DNA of 64,000 nt, taken from positions 1 through 64,000 of the forward strand of contig NZ_BOPA01000024.1 in NCBI RefSeq assembly GCF_016863515.1. Direction: 5' to 3'. The DNA comes from Micromonospora gifhornensis (lineage in GTDB: Bacteria > Actinomycetota > Actinomycetes > Mycobacteriales > Micromonosporaceae). Of this stretch, positions 27,172-34,848 are shown one piece after another (position 1 is the stretch's first letter; the number at the start of each line of letters is the position of its first letter). The notes beneath the pieces were generated by a model. It was not told the origin of the DNA. It ran no database searches and saw nothing but the letters and a program-made list of their open reading frames with translations. The translations under genes and the position numbers were made by a program.

Positions 27172-27278
27172 GACCCCAACGCTATGCCCGCCGGAGGCCG
27201 GGCGGTATCGCGGAGACGGAGTATCCGAAATGCCCCTCATGGACATCCCAGGACGGCGTCGGAGCGTACAGTGATCCC

Positions 27279-28661
27279 ATGCACGCCGTCCGTGATCATG
27301 ACCTGGCGGTGGCCCAGCTGCGGCGGTCGTACGAGGCGGTGCCTCCGGGCCAGCCGGTGCGGCTGGCCAAGCGCACGTCAAACCTGTTCCGCCCGCGCAA
27401 CGCTCCCCGCACTCCCGGGCTGGACGTCAGCGGGCTCGACGGGGTGCTGGGTGTCGACCCGGTCGCCCGCACCGCCGAGGTGCAGGGCATGTGCACCTAC
27501 GAACGGCTGGTCGACGCGACCCTCGCGCACGGGCTGATGCCGATGGTGGTGCCGCAGCTGCGCACCATCACCCTCGGCGGGGCGGTCACCGGGCTGGGCA
27601 TCGAGTCGACCTCGTTCCGCAACGGCCTGCCGCACGAGTCGGTCATCGAGCTGGATGTGCTGACCGGTGCCGGCGAGGTGGTCAGCGCCCGGCGCGAGGG
27701 TGAGCACGCCGACCTGTTCGCGGCGTTCCCCAACTCGCTGGGCAGCCTCGGTTACGCCACCCGACTGCGCATCGAGCTGCAACCGGTGCGCCGTCACGTC
27801 GCGCTGCGCAACGTGCGGTTCACCGACCTGTCCGAGTTGACCGCCGCGATCGGCCAGATCACCGCCAGCCGCAGTTGGGACGGCGAGCCGGTCGACGCGT
27901 TGGACGGGGTGATGTTCAGCCCCGACGAGGCGTACCTGGTGCTGGGGACCTTCACCGACGACGTGCCGGCGGTCTCCGACTACACCGGCCAGGACATCTA
28001 CTACCGCTCGCTGCGCCGACGTCAGCGCGACGCCCTGACCAGCTACGACTACCTGTGGCGGTGGGACACCGACTGGTTCTGGTGCTCGGCGGCGTTCGGG
28101 GTGCAGCATCCGGTGGTGCGGCGGCTGTGGCCGACGCGCTGGCGGCGCAGCGACGTCTACCACCGCATCGTGCGTCTGGAGCACCGGCACCAGGTGGCTG
28201 CCCGGATCGACCGCTGGCGCGGTCAGCCGCCCCGGGAGCGGGTCGTGCAGGACGTGGAGATTCCGCTGGAGCGTACGGCGGAATTCCTGCACTGGTTCGC
28301 CGACCGGGTGCGGATGAGCCCGGTGTGGTTGTGTCCGCTGCGGTTGCGTGAGCCGACGGGCGCCGGATCGGCCCGGTCCTGGCCGCTGTATCCGCTACGG
28401 CCGGCGCAGGACTACGTCAACATCGGGTTCTGGGGAACTGTGCCGATCGCCGAGGGCGCCGCCGACGGCGACGTCAACCGTGAGATCGAGCGCGCGGTGT
28501 CGGAGGTGGGCGGGCACAAGTCGCTCTACTCCGACGCGTACTACGACCGGGATTCGTTCGACCGGCTCTACGGCGGCGACACGTGGCGTGCCGTGCGGGA
28601 CCGGTACGACCCGGAGCATCGCCTCACCGGACTGTACGAAAAGGCGGTAGCACGAGCATGA
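27279..28661 (+). CDS. tmsA: FAD-binding oxidoreductase, tmsA-like
   Basis: 460 residues. A PCMH-type FAD domain carries VVPQLRTITLGGAVTGLGIE and an ELDVLTGAGEVVSA block, as in DprE1/DHCR24-like oxidases. The C-terminal part contains the substrate cap. Immediately downstream lies a cyclopropane-fatty-acid-synthase-like methyltransferase. In mycobacteria and other actinomycetes this pair (tmsA/tmsB, also called bfaA/bfaB) makes 10-methylstearic acid: the methyltransferase adds a methylene at the double bond and the FAD enzyme reduces it. The assignment rests on the pairing plus family. The stop overlaps the first of two 27-codon mini-ORFs. Confidence 0.75.
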   Translation: MHAVRDHDLAVAQLRRSYEAVPPGQPVRLAKRTSNLFRPRNAPRTPGLDVSGLDGVLGVDPVARTAEVQGMCTYERLVDATLAHGLMPMVVPQLRTITLGGAVTGLGIESTSFRNGLPHESVIELDVLTGAGEVVSARREGEHADLFAAFPNSLGSLGYATRLRIELQPVRRHVALRNVRFTDLSELTAAIGQITASRSWDGEPVDALDGVMFSPDEAYLVLGTFTDDVPAVSDYTGQDIYYRSLRRRQRDALTSYDYLWRWDTDWFWCSAAFGVQHPVVRRLWPTRWRRSDVYHRIVRLEHRHQVAARIDRWRGQPPRERVVQDVEIPLERTAEFLHWFADRVRMSPVWLCPLRLREPTGAGSARSWPLYPLRPAQDYVNIGFWGTVPIAEGAADGDVNREIERAVSEVGGHKSLYSDAYYDRDSFDRLYGGDTWRAVRDRYDPEHRLTGLYEKAVARA

Positions 28662-28741
28662 GCGAGCGGAGTGAGCGAATCATCGGGCTCAGCGCGGATG
28701 TGCCTCATGGTGGCGCGGAGCGAAGCGGAGTGCCGGCATGA
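28658..28741 (+). CDS. Repeat-encoded 27-aa mini-ORF, copy 1
   Basis: Begins MSERSERIIGLSADVPHGGA. ATG 28658 overlaps the stop of the FAD gene (ATGA), and its own stop overlaps the next mini-ORF in the same way. The coding potential may be incidental to the repeat, but the unbroken ATGA chain could carry ribosomes from tmsA to tmsB. Confidence 0.35.
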   Translation: MSERSERIIGLSADVPHGGAERSGVPA

Positions 28742-28817
28742 GCGAGCGGAGTAAGCGAATCATCGGGCTCAGCGCGGATGTGCCTCATGGTGGCGCAGAG
28801 CGAAGCGGAGTGCCGGC
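28658..28817 (+). repeat. Tandem 80-bp direct repeat
   Basis: Copies at 28658-28737 and 28738-28817 differ at only two bases (28673/28753 and 28717/28797, by my count). Internal imperfect palindromes (GAGCGAGCGGAGTG and GAGCGAAGCGGAGTG) suggest a mobile or REP-like unit that duplicated between the tmsA-like and tmsB-like genes. Confidence 0.85.
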
Positions 28818-28821
28818 ATGA
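28738..28821 (+). CDS. Repeat-encoded 27-aa mini-ORF, copy 2
   Basis: Same peptide as copy 1 except K for E at residue 6. The stop overlaps ATG 28818 of the methyltransferase gene. Confidence 0.35.
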   Translation: MSERSKRIIGLSADVPHGGAERSGVPA

Positions 28822-30161
28822 GCTTGACTGATCGAGAGCAGGGCGCGGCCGGGGCGTCCGCTACGCCGCCCCCGGGGTCCGGGCGGCGTGGGCCGACCGT
28901 GGCGGACGTCATCCGGGCGGTGACCGCAGGCCCCCTGCCGGTACGGGTCACCGGCTACGACGGCAGCGCCATCGGGCCGGCCGACTCCGGCATCACCCTG
29001 GCGATCCGCACCGAGCGAGGGCTGTCGTACCTGCTCACCGCCCCGGGCGATCTGGGCATGGCGCGGGCGTACGTCAGCGGGGATCTGGCCCTGGAGGGTG
29101 TGCACCCGGGTGACCCGTACGAAGCGTTGCGGGTGTTCAAGGACGAGCTGCGGGTGCGCCCACCGGCGCTGGCCGAGGGGCTGGCGCTGGTGCGCGGGCT
29201 GGGCTGGGAGCGGCTGCTGCCGCCGCCGGCCCCGCCGCAGGAGGCGCTGCCGCGCTGGAAGCGGGTGGTGGGCGGGTTGCGGCACTCGCGGACCCGCGAC
29301 AGCAGCGCCATCTCCCACCACTACGACGTGTCGAACGCCTTCTACGAGAAGGTGCTCGGGCCGTCGATGACCTACACCTGCGCGGTGTACCGCAGTCCCG
29401 ACGACACCCTGGAAGAGGCCCAGGCCAGCAAGTACGACCTGGTGGCGGGCAAGCTGGCGCTGCGTCCGGGGATGCGGCTGCTGGACGTGGGCTGCGGCTG
29501 GGGCGGCATGGTCCGGCACGCGGCCCGCGAGTACGGCGTGAAGGCGCTCGGGGTGACGCTGTCCCGGGCACAGGCGCAGTGGGCGCAGGCGGCGATCGAG
29601 CGTGAAGGGCTGACCGGGCTGGCCGAGGTGCGCCACATGGACTACCGGGACGCCCCGCACGAACAGTTCGACGCGGTCTCCTCGATCGGTCTGACCGAGC
29701 ACATCGGGGTGCGCAACTATCCGGCGTACTTCGGGTTCCTCGCCGACCGGCTGCGGCCCGAAGGTCGCCTGCTCAACCACTGCATCACCCGGGCGGACAA
29801 CCGGGCGCCGCACCGCTCCGGGGCGTTCATCGACAGGTACGTCTTCCCTGACGGTGAGCTGGCCGGGCCGGGTCGGGTGATCAGCGAGATCCACGACGTC
29901 GGCCTGGAGGTGCACCACGAGGAGAACCTGCGCCAGCACTACGCGCTGACGTTGGCTGCCTGGTGCCGCAACCTGGTGGAGCACTGGGACTTCTGCGTCG
30001 GCGAGGTGGGTTCCGGCACGGCCCGGGTCTGGGGGCTCTACATGGCCGGTTCGCGGTTGGCGTTCGAACGCAACGGCATCCAACTGCACCAGGTGGTGGC
30101 GACCCGCAACGGCCCCGACGGGGTGAACGGTTATCCGCTGCGCCCGGACTGGCTGGCCTGA
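28818..30161 (+). CDS. tmsB: Cyclopropane-fatty-acid-synthase-like SAM methyltransferase, tmsB-like
   Basis: 447 residues. The C-terminal CFA/mycolic-acid-methyltransferase domain starts near 160 (SAISHHYDVSNAFYEKVLGP). The SAM-binding motif I is RLLDVGCGWGGMVRHAA. Later family blocks are GVTLSRAQAQWAQ, YRDAPHEQFDAVSSIGLTEH and LNHCITR. The N-terminal extension is usual in the family. It should methylate an unsaturated acyl chain of a phospholipid. Together with the upstream FAD enzyme, this gives the 10-methyl branch (tuberculostearic type) expected of many actinomycete membranes. A terminator follows. Confidence 0.82.
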   Translation: MSLTDREQGAAGASATPPPGSGRRGPTVADVIRAVTAGPLPVRVTGYDGSAIGPADSGITLAIRTERGLSYLLTAPGDLGMARAYVSGDLALEGVHPGDPYEALRVFKDELRVRPPALAEGLALVRGLGWERLLPPPAPPQEALPRWKRVVGGLRHSRTRDSSAISHHYDVSNAFYEKVLGPSMTYTCAVYRSPDDTLEEAQASKYDLVAGKLALRPGMRLLDVGCGWGGMVRHAAREYGVKALGVTLSRAQAQWAQAAIEREGLTGLAEVRHMDYRDAPHEQFDAVSSIGLTEHIGVRNYPAYFGFLADRLRPEGRLLNHCITRADNRAPHRSGAFIDRYVFPDGELAGPGRVISEIHDVGLEVHHEENLRQHYALTLAAWCRNLVEHWDFCVGEVGSGTARVWGLYMAGSRLAFERNGIQLHQVVATRNGPDGVNGYPLRPDWLA

Positions 30162-30205
30162 CCTCCTCTGGCCTCCTGACCCACTGACCTGCTGACCTGC
30201 TGATC

Positions 30206-30245
30206 GACAAAGGCCGCGCCGGAACTGCCCGGCGCGGCCTTTGTC
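30206..30245. terminator. Rho-independent terminator after the tms-like genes
   Basis: A 17-bp perfect stem (30206-30222 with 30229-30245), beginning GACAAAGGCCGCGCCGG, with a 6-base loop. Confidence 0.75.
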
Positions 30246-30252
30246 GGATCGA

Positions 30253-30278
30253 TTGACAAACAGATTTTGTACGTACAA
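30253..30278 (+). promoter_or_regulatory. Promoter and palindromic operator of the HTH gene
   Basis: TTGACA at 30253-30258 is a canonical -35 box. The perfect 12-bp palindrome TTGTACGTACAA at 30267-30278 falls where the -10 region would be, about 14 bases before ATG 30292. The layout suggests autorepression and a leaderless or near-leaderless transcript. Confidence 0.5.
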
Positions 30279-30291
30279 GCTGGTTTTTGCG

Positions 30292-30849
30292 ATGAGAGAC
30301 GTCCTGTACCTGGAACAGATCGAGCAGGCCGAGGTCCTGCTCAAGCCGCAGCGCGTCGAGGTGCTGCGGCAGTTGGCCGAGCCGCGCACCTGCACCGAGG
30401 TGGCCGCCCGACTGGAGCAGACGCCGCAGCGCGTCTACTACCACGTCAAGCAACTGGTCGCGGCCGGGCTGGTCGAGCAGGTCGACCAGCGCAAGGTCCG
30501 AGGCATCACCGAGGGCATCTACCAGGCCGCCGCCCGGTCGTACTGGCTCTCACCCCGGGTGGTGGGACGGATCGGCCTGCGTCGCACCCGCGACGAGCTG
30601 AGCCTGGGTTACCTGCTGGACCTGATGGAGGAGGTCCAAGCCGATGTCGCCGCCCTCGACCGCAGCGCACCCGAGCTGCCCTCGATCGGCGTCTCCGGCG
30701 AGATCCGGGTGCCGGCCGAGCGCCGGCAGGAATTCCTGCACGACCTCCAGTCCGCGTTACAGGAGTTGTTCACCCGCTACGGCGGCACCGAAGGTGACGC
30801 CTTCAAGCTCGCCGTTGCCTGCTATCCGAAGGAGACCGACCGTGACTGA
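30292..30849 (+). CDS. ArsR-like helix-turn-helix regulator
   Basis: 185 residues from ATG 30292. A TTG at 30241 would place the start before the promoter. The winged helix-turn-helix is at about 15-80 (LLKPQRVEVLRQLAEPRTCT, then EVAARLEQTPQRVYYHVKQL), with a C-terminal dimer or sensor part. The gene overlaps the downstream SRPBCC gene by eight bases. Regulator/SRPBCC (AHSA1-type) pairs are common in actinomycetes. The ligand is unknown. Control by the TTGTACGTACAA palindrome is likely. Confidence 0.78.
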   Translation: MRDVLYLEQIEQAEVLLKPQRVEVLRQLAEPRTCTEVAARLEQTPQRVYYHVKQLVAAGLVEQVDQRKVRGITEGIYQAAARSYWLSPRVVGRIGLRRTRDELSLGYLLDLMEEVQADVAALDRSAPELPSIGVSGEIRVPAERRQEFLHDLQSALQELFTRYGGTEGDAFKLAVACYPKETDRD

Positions 30850-31681
30850 ACCGATGAACATCGCCATACGCCTCGCCGCACCGATCGCGCGGGTGCGCCA
30901 GGCCCTGACCGATCCGGCCGAGCTGCGGATCTGGCTGGCCGAGCACGTTGAGGTCGACCTGCCGAAGCGGTACGAGTTCTGGGGTCGCTACACGCCCGAG
31001 GGGGACGCCCCACACCAGCGACTGCTGGACGTCGACGACGACCGGCTGCGCTTCGCCTGGTTACTCGACGGTGAGGAGACCACCACCGAGATCACATTGC
31101 GCCCGGACGGGCCGGACGCCACGGTGCTGCACCTGTCGCAGACCCACTTCGACTTCAACGACGTCATCAACGGCACCAGCATCCGGGGTGCGCTCCAGAC
31201 CTACTGGGCACTGGCCACCGCCAACCTGAACGCCCACCTGGAAGGCAGCCCACTGCTGCCGAAGACGGACTTCACCAGCACCGATTTCCGCGTGGAAATG
31301 TTCATCAACGCCCCCGCCGACAAGGTCTGGGAGTCGCTCACCGACTCGGAGCAGGTCACCGCCTGGTTCGGCTACCCGATCGGCATCGAGCCCTGGGTCG
31401 GCGGCCGGTACGCCATGGGTGGCCTCGAAGCGGATCACGCCGCCAAGATCGTTGACTTGGAACCGGGTCGGCGGATGTCCGTCGACTGGGAAGGGCCCGG
31501 CGTGACGACCTGGGAACTGGCCGAGTCCGACGGGAAGACCAGGCTCACCTTCGTGCAGAGCGGCTTCGACGAGCAGAACCCGCCGTATGCCGCCTGGGCC
31601 GGCTTGGTCTCCGGCCTCGCCGAACTACGCCGCTTCCACGAGATCCCCAACTGGCAACCCATCTGGATCCCCACGAACTAA
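30842..31681 (+). CDS. Tandem SRPBCC (AHSA1-like) protein
   Basis: About 279 residues from GTG 30842, with AAGGAGA seven bases upstream and an eight-base overlap with the HTH gene. Two START/Bet v1-like SRPBCC modules can be seen. The first (about 5-140) has RVRQALTDPAELRIWLAEHV. The second (about 150-275) has FINAPADKVWESLTDSEQVT and AWFGYPIGIEPWVGGRY. Such proteins bind hydrophobic ligands or act in the stress response in the cytoplasm. The specific role here is not known. Confidence 0.8.
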   Translation: MTEPMNIAIRLAAPIARVRQALTDPAELRIWLAEHVEVDLPKRYEFWGRYTPEGDAPHQRLLDVDDDRLRFAWLLDGEETTTEITLRPDGPDATVLHLSQTHFDFNDVINGTSIRGALQTYWALATANLNAHLEGSPLLPKTDFTSTDFRVEMFINAPADKVWESLTDSEQVTAWFGYPIGIEPWVGGRYAMGGLEADHAAKIVDLEPGRRMSVDWEGPGVTTWELAESDGKTRLTFVQSGFDEQNPPYAAWAGLVSGLAELRRFHEIPNWQPIWIPTN

Positions 31682-31764
31682 CCCCACCCAGACCCACCCC
31701 ACCCTCCCGTTCCCGCACCGCCCCTCCCTCACCCCGCCGCCCCACCCCGCCCCGCCCGTCTGCG

Positions 31765-31841
31765 CCCGCGATCTTGCACTTTCGGTCGGGGAATAAGGGG
31801 TGAAAGGTGCGGATCGGCGACCACAAGTGCAAGATCGCGGG
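31765..31841. repeat. 17-bp perfect inverted repeat
   Basis: The left arm is 31765-31781 (CCCGCGATCTTGCACTT) and the right arm 31825-31841 is its exact complement, with a 43-base spacer. It follows the SRPBCC gene and may act as a terminator or a dispersed palindromic element. Confidence 0.65.
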
Positions 31842-31990
31842 TGCGGGTGCGGGTGCGGGTGCGGGTGCGGGTGCGGGTGCGGGTGCGGGTGCGGGTGCGG
31901 CAGGGCAGGGCAGGGCAGGGTGGGGCAGGGTGGGGTGGGGGTGGGGGTGGGGGGTGTTGGTGGGGTGGTGGGGGTGGGGGTGGGGGCTAT
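31840..31990 (+). repeat. G-rich low-complexity tract with GGGTGC and GGGCA/GGGTG repeats
   Basis: About ten near-perfect hexamer units of GTGCGG type (roughly 31840-31900), then runs of three to six G separated by one or two bases. The G tracts satisfy the usual G-quadruplex pattern many times over on the plus strand. The tract ends about 12 bases before the nuclease start and thus forms its leader or promoter region. It may be a slippage-prone tract. Confidence 0.8.
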
Positions 31991-32001
31991 GGTGGCGTGT
32001 C

Positions 32002-33141
32002 GTGACGAGTAGCGAGCAGCGGCTGGCGGAGATTCGGGGTGGGCTGCCGCCGCGGCGGCACAACGCGCGGACGATCGCGGCGTTGACCGGTAACCCGGGT
32101 TGCACACGCCGAGCCGTCCTGGACGGTGCGGGGGTGGACAAGCCGTCGCTGGCCGAGCGGGTCGGGTTTCCCGCCAGGTTCGGGCAGTCCCGATTCGCGA
32201 TCACCCGGGGCAACACGTTCGAGGCGCAGGTGAAGGCGGACGGCGGTGCCGAACTGCTGCGCCTGGTTGCCGATCGGCTGGGTGTCCCGGTGCCGGCGGT
32301 GGCGAGCTGGACCGACCTGGGTGACGGGGACGAGTTGACCGGCCGGGTGGAACGCTCGGCCGCGCTGCTCACCGCCGCAGTCACGCCCCACGAGCCGACC
32401 GACCCCGGCCACGCGGGGAGTCCCCACGAGGTGGATCAGGGTGCGGCGTTGTTCGATCATCCGCTGCTCGGGTTGGAGGTTGCCGGGCGGCGGGTGCATC
32501 TGGAGCCGGATCTGGTGACCGCGCGGCTGGGCGGCCGGTTCCACGTGGTCGAGATCAAGTCGTTTCCGGTGGTCGATGGGCAGGCCGATGCGGCCAAGCT
32601 GGCCGCCGCGGCGGTCCAGTCGGCGGTGTACGTGTTGGCGCTGCGGGACCTGTTCGCCATGCGAGGACCCGATCCGGATCTGGTGTCGCACGAGGTGGTG
32701 CTGATCTGCCCGCGCGATTTCACCAACCGGCCGGTGGCTCACCTGCTGGACGTGCGGAAGCAGTTGCTGGTGGTACGCCGGCAACTGGACCGGATGGCGC
32801 AGCTCGACGAGCTGCTGGCCGGCGTACCTGCCGATTTCACCGCCGACCCGGCGGCGGAGCCGGCGACGTTGGTGGCGTCCCTGTCGCAGGTGCCGGCCCG
32901 CTACGCCCCGGACTGCCTGGCCAGCTGCGAGTTGGCGTACTTCTGTCGGCAGGAGGCGGGCGGGCACACGGCCGCGTTGGGTCGGCCGGTCCGTGAGGCG
33001 CTGGGCGGCATCGACAGTGTGGCCGAGGTGCTGGCGCTCGCCGACGGTGAGCCGGTCGCCGATCCGCAGCGGGCCGAGGCGGCGGCGCTGTTGCGTACCG
33101 CTGCCCGCCTGCGCGCCGAGGCCCTCAGCGGGGCGGCGTGA
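32002..33141 (+). CDS. Cas4/AddB-like PD-(D/E)XK nuclease with probable Fe-S cluster
   Basis: 379 residues from GTG 32002, as the frame before it is only the G-rich tract. The nuclease core has LEPDLVT (D near 169) and VVEIKSF (E and K near 183-185), the PD-(D/E)XK pattern. An early Cys34 (GNPGC) and a late C305-x3-C309-x5-C315 trio match the spacing of the four cysteines holding a 4Fe-4S cluster in Cas4/AddB/RecB-type nucleases. The stop overlaps the next gene's start (GTGA). No cas1, cas2 or AddA-like helicase gene is in the window. Confidence 0.75.
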   Translation: MTSSEQRLAEIRGGLPPRRHNARTIAALTGNPGCTRRAVLDGAGVDKPSLAERVGFPARFGQSRFAITRGNTFEAQVKADGGAELLRLVADRLGVPVPAVASWTDLGDGDELTGRVERSAALLTAAVTPHEPTDPGHAGSPHEVDQGAALFDHPLLGLEVAGRRVHLEPDLVTARLGGRFHVVEIKSFPVVDGQADAAKLAAAAVQSAVYVLALRDLFAMRGPDPDLVSHEVVLICPRDFTNRPVAHLLDVRKQLLVVRRQLDRMAQLDELLAGVPADFTADPAAEPATLVASLSQVPARYAPDCLASCELAYFCRQEAGGHTAALGRPVREALGGIDSVAEVLALADGEPVADPQRAEAAALLRTAARLRAEALSGAA

Positions 33142-34667
33142 GTACGCTGCGGGCGCTGGCGGCAGCGCAGGCGGTGGCTGCCGGGGTGGCCCAACCGGTG
33201 GCCACCGTCCGGCACCTGCATCTGTCCCGGCGGCCGTTGGTGCTGGTGCCGTTGGCCATGGCGGGTGAGGCGAACGCGCCGTTGGCGGCGATGGTCGGCG
33301 CGGCACCGGGCGAGGCGCGGCTGCTGATCGTGCCGCAGCCACGTAACCGGGACCAGCGGTTCGCGTTCGTCGCCGAGCTGGCGGCCACCGTGCTGCCCTA
33401 TGTGGACGCCCATCGTGGGGCGAACGAGGCGGTGCCGGTCGACCGGGGGCGGGACGTGCGGTACCGCTACCTCGATGCCCCGCAGCTGCTGGTGCCGAAT
33501 CCGGCCGGGGTGACGTTCCTGCGGCTGTTGGGCCGGGCCACCCGGTTCCGGCGGATCGACGGCGATTATCCGGTGCCGCCGCAGGTGCCGTTGCTGGGCC
33601 GGTGGCTGACCTTCTTCGCCGAGCGGGCTGAGCATCCGGGCTCGTCGGCGTTGGTGGCGATGACGCAGGCGTTGAGTCTGCACTGGGCGACCGGGCAGAG
33701 CGCGGTGGAGGACCTGCATCTGCCGGCACTGCTCGGCTGGATCGCGCCGCCGGCCGGTCGCAGCGGCGCCGAGGCGGCGGCCTGGGCCGAGGACCCGCAG
33801 AGGTGTCCGCCGGCCGGCCCGGCGACCGACCCGAGCTTCGACAACGAGCGGCTCGCCCCGGCCATCGAGGCGTACGCTGCCGCCGAGGCGGACGAGGTGG
33901 CTCGGGGTGAGGCGTACGCGGAGCTGGAGAAGTTGCTGCGCGATCAGCTGACGCCCACCTGGGAGCTGATGTGGCGCGGCGTGGGGTTGTTGCGGGCGCT
34001 GCCGCCCGGCGCCCGGGTGGCCGGCCGCTGGGACGGTGACCGGGACGCCTTCACCGCGTACGCCGATCATGTCGACGCCGACGGTGCGCCCCAGCCGCGC
34101 CGCGACGGTGCGGTGGCCGCTGCCGCCCGGCTGCACCGGCTGGAGCGGGCCGCGGACCTGTACGCGGTGCAGCGCGCCTACGACGATCCGCTGGTGATGG
34201 CCGAGTACCGGCTGACCGGCGAGGCGTTCGTCGGCGAGGTGGTGCTGGCCGATGCGGCACGTATCGACGACAGTGGCCGGCGGCCGGTGCTGCGTCCACG
34301 GATCCAGCTGGTGACCACCGACCCGGTGCTGGTGCCGGTGGGCGCGGTTCTGTCCAGTCCGGCCCGGCCGGCGCAGAAGGCGCGGGTGGTCTTCGTGACG
34401 CCGGTGGCCGACGGCAAGACCGAGGTGGTGGTGGAGCTCTCCGGGGGGATGGGTCGGGGGCTGACCGCCGCACCGGGCAGCGTGCCCGAGGTGGGGGAGC
34501 GGCTGTGCTACACGACGCTCAGCGAGGCGTACGTGCCGGCGGGAAGCTTCCCGGCGGTCGAGGAGACCCCGTGGACCCACGGCGGTCCGCCCGCCGCCGG
34601 CGTGCCCGTCGATCCGTTGCCGGCCGGCGAAGGTGCGGCACCGGTGCCCGACGAGGAGTGGACCTAG
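33138..34667 (+). CDS. Unrecognised 509-aa protein coupled to the Cas4-like nuclease
   Basis: 509 residues from GTG 33138. No Walker motif, nuclease motif, transmembrane helix or signal was found. The first part is Ala/Val/Leu-rich and alpha/beta (RRPLVLVPLAMAGEANAPLA, ARLLIVPQPRNRDQRFAFVA). The middle has acidic helices (EADEVARGEAYAELEKLLRD), and the C-terminal part looks beta-rich (RPRIQLVTTDPVLVPVGAVL). The four-base overlap with the nuclease argues for a common complex. A DNA-binding or regulatory partner is possible but not shown. Confidence 0.65.
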   Translation: MSTLRALAAAQAVAAGVAQPVATVRHLHLSRRPLVLVPLAMAGEANAPLAAMVGAAPGEARLLIVPQPRNRDQRFAFVAELAATVLPYVDAHRGANEAVPVDRGRDVRYRYLDAPQLLVPNPAGVTFLRLLGRATRFRRIDGDYPVPPQVPLLGRWLTFFAERAEHPGSSALVAMTQALSLHWATGQSAVEDLHLPALLGWIAPPAGRSGAEAAAWAEDPQRCPPAGPATDPSFDNERLAPAIEAYAAAEADEVARGEAYAELEKLLRDQLTPTWELMWRGVGLLRALPPGARVAGRWDGDRDAFTAYADHVDADGAPQPRRDGAVAAAARLHRLERAADLYAVQRAYDDPLVMAEYRLTGEAFVGEVVLADAARIDDSGRRPVLRPRIQLVTTDPVLVPVGAVLSSPARPAQKARVVFVTPVADGKTEVVVELSGGMGRGLTAAPGSVPEVGERLCYTTLSEAYVPAGSFPAVEETPWTHGGPPAAGVPVDPLPAGEGAAPVPDEEWT

Positions 34668-34848
34668 ACACTGGGTCGTGTGTTCGTCGCGCAGTGTGTC
34701 CTTTGTGGCCGGCTGGCCGGCTGCTGATGGATGTGGATGGCTTGGTCTGGCCGTCGGGTTGCGGACTCCGTCCGGCTGGATCTGGCGGTGCGGTCGATTG
34801 CGTGGCTAGTCTTTCCGGGTTTGCCGGGATCGGTCTTCGCCGTCGAGG

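Noticed and set aside
31840..31990. Possible CRISPR array in the GGGTGC repeats
   Set aside because: Units are 6 bases without unique spacers, so this is simple-sequence DNA.
32002..34667. CRISPR adaptation module around the Cas4-like nuclease
   Set aside because: No cas1, cas2, effector or array is seen in the window; the neighbour does not resemble any Cas protein.
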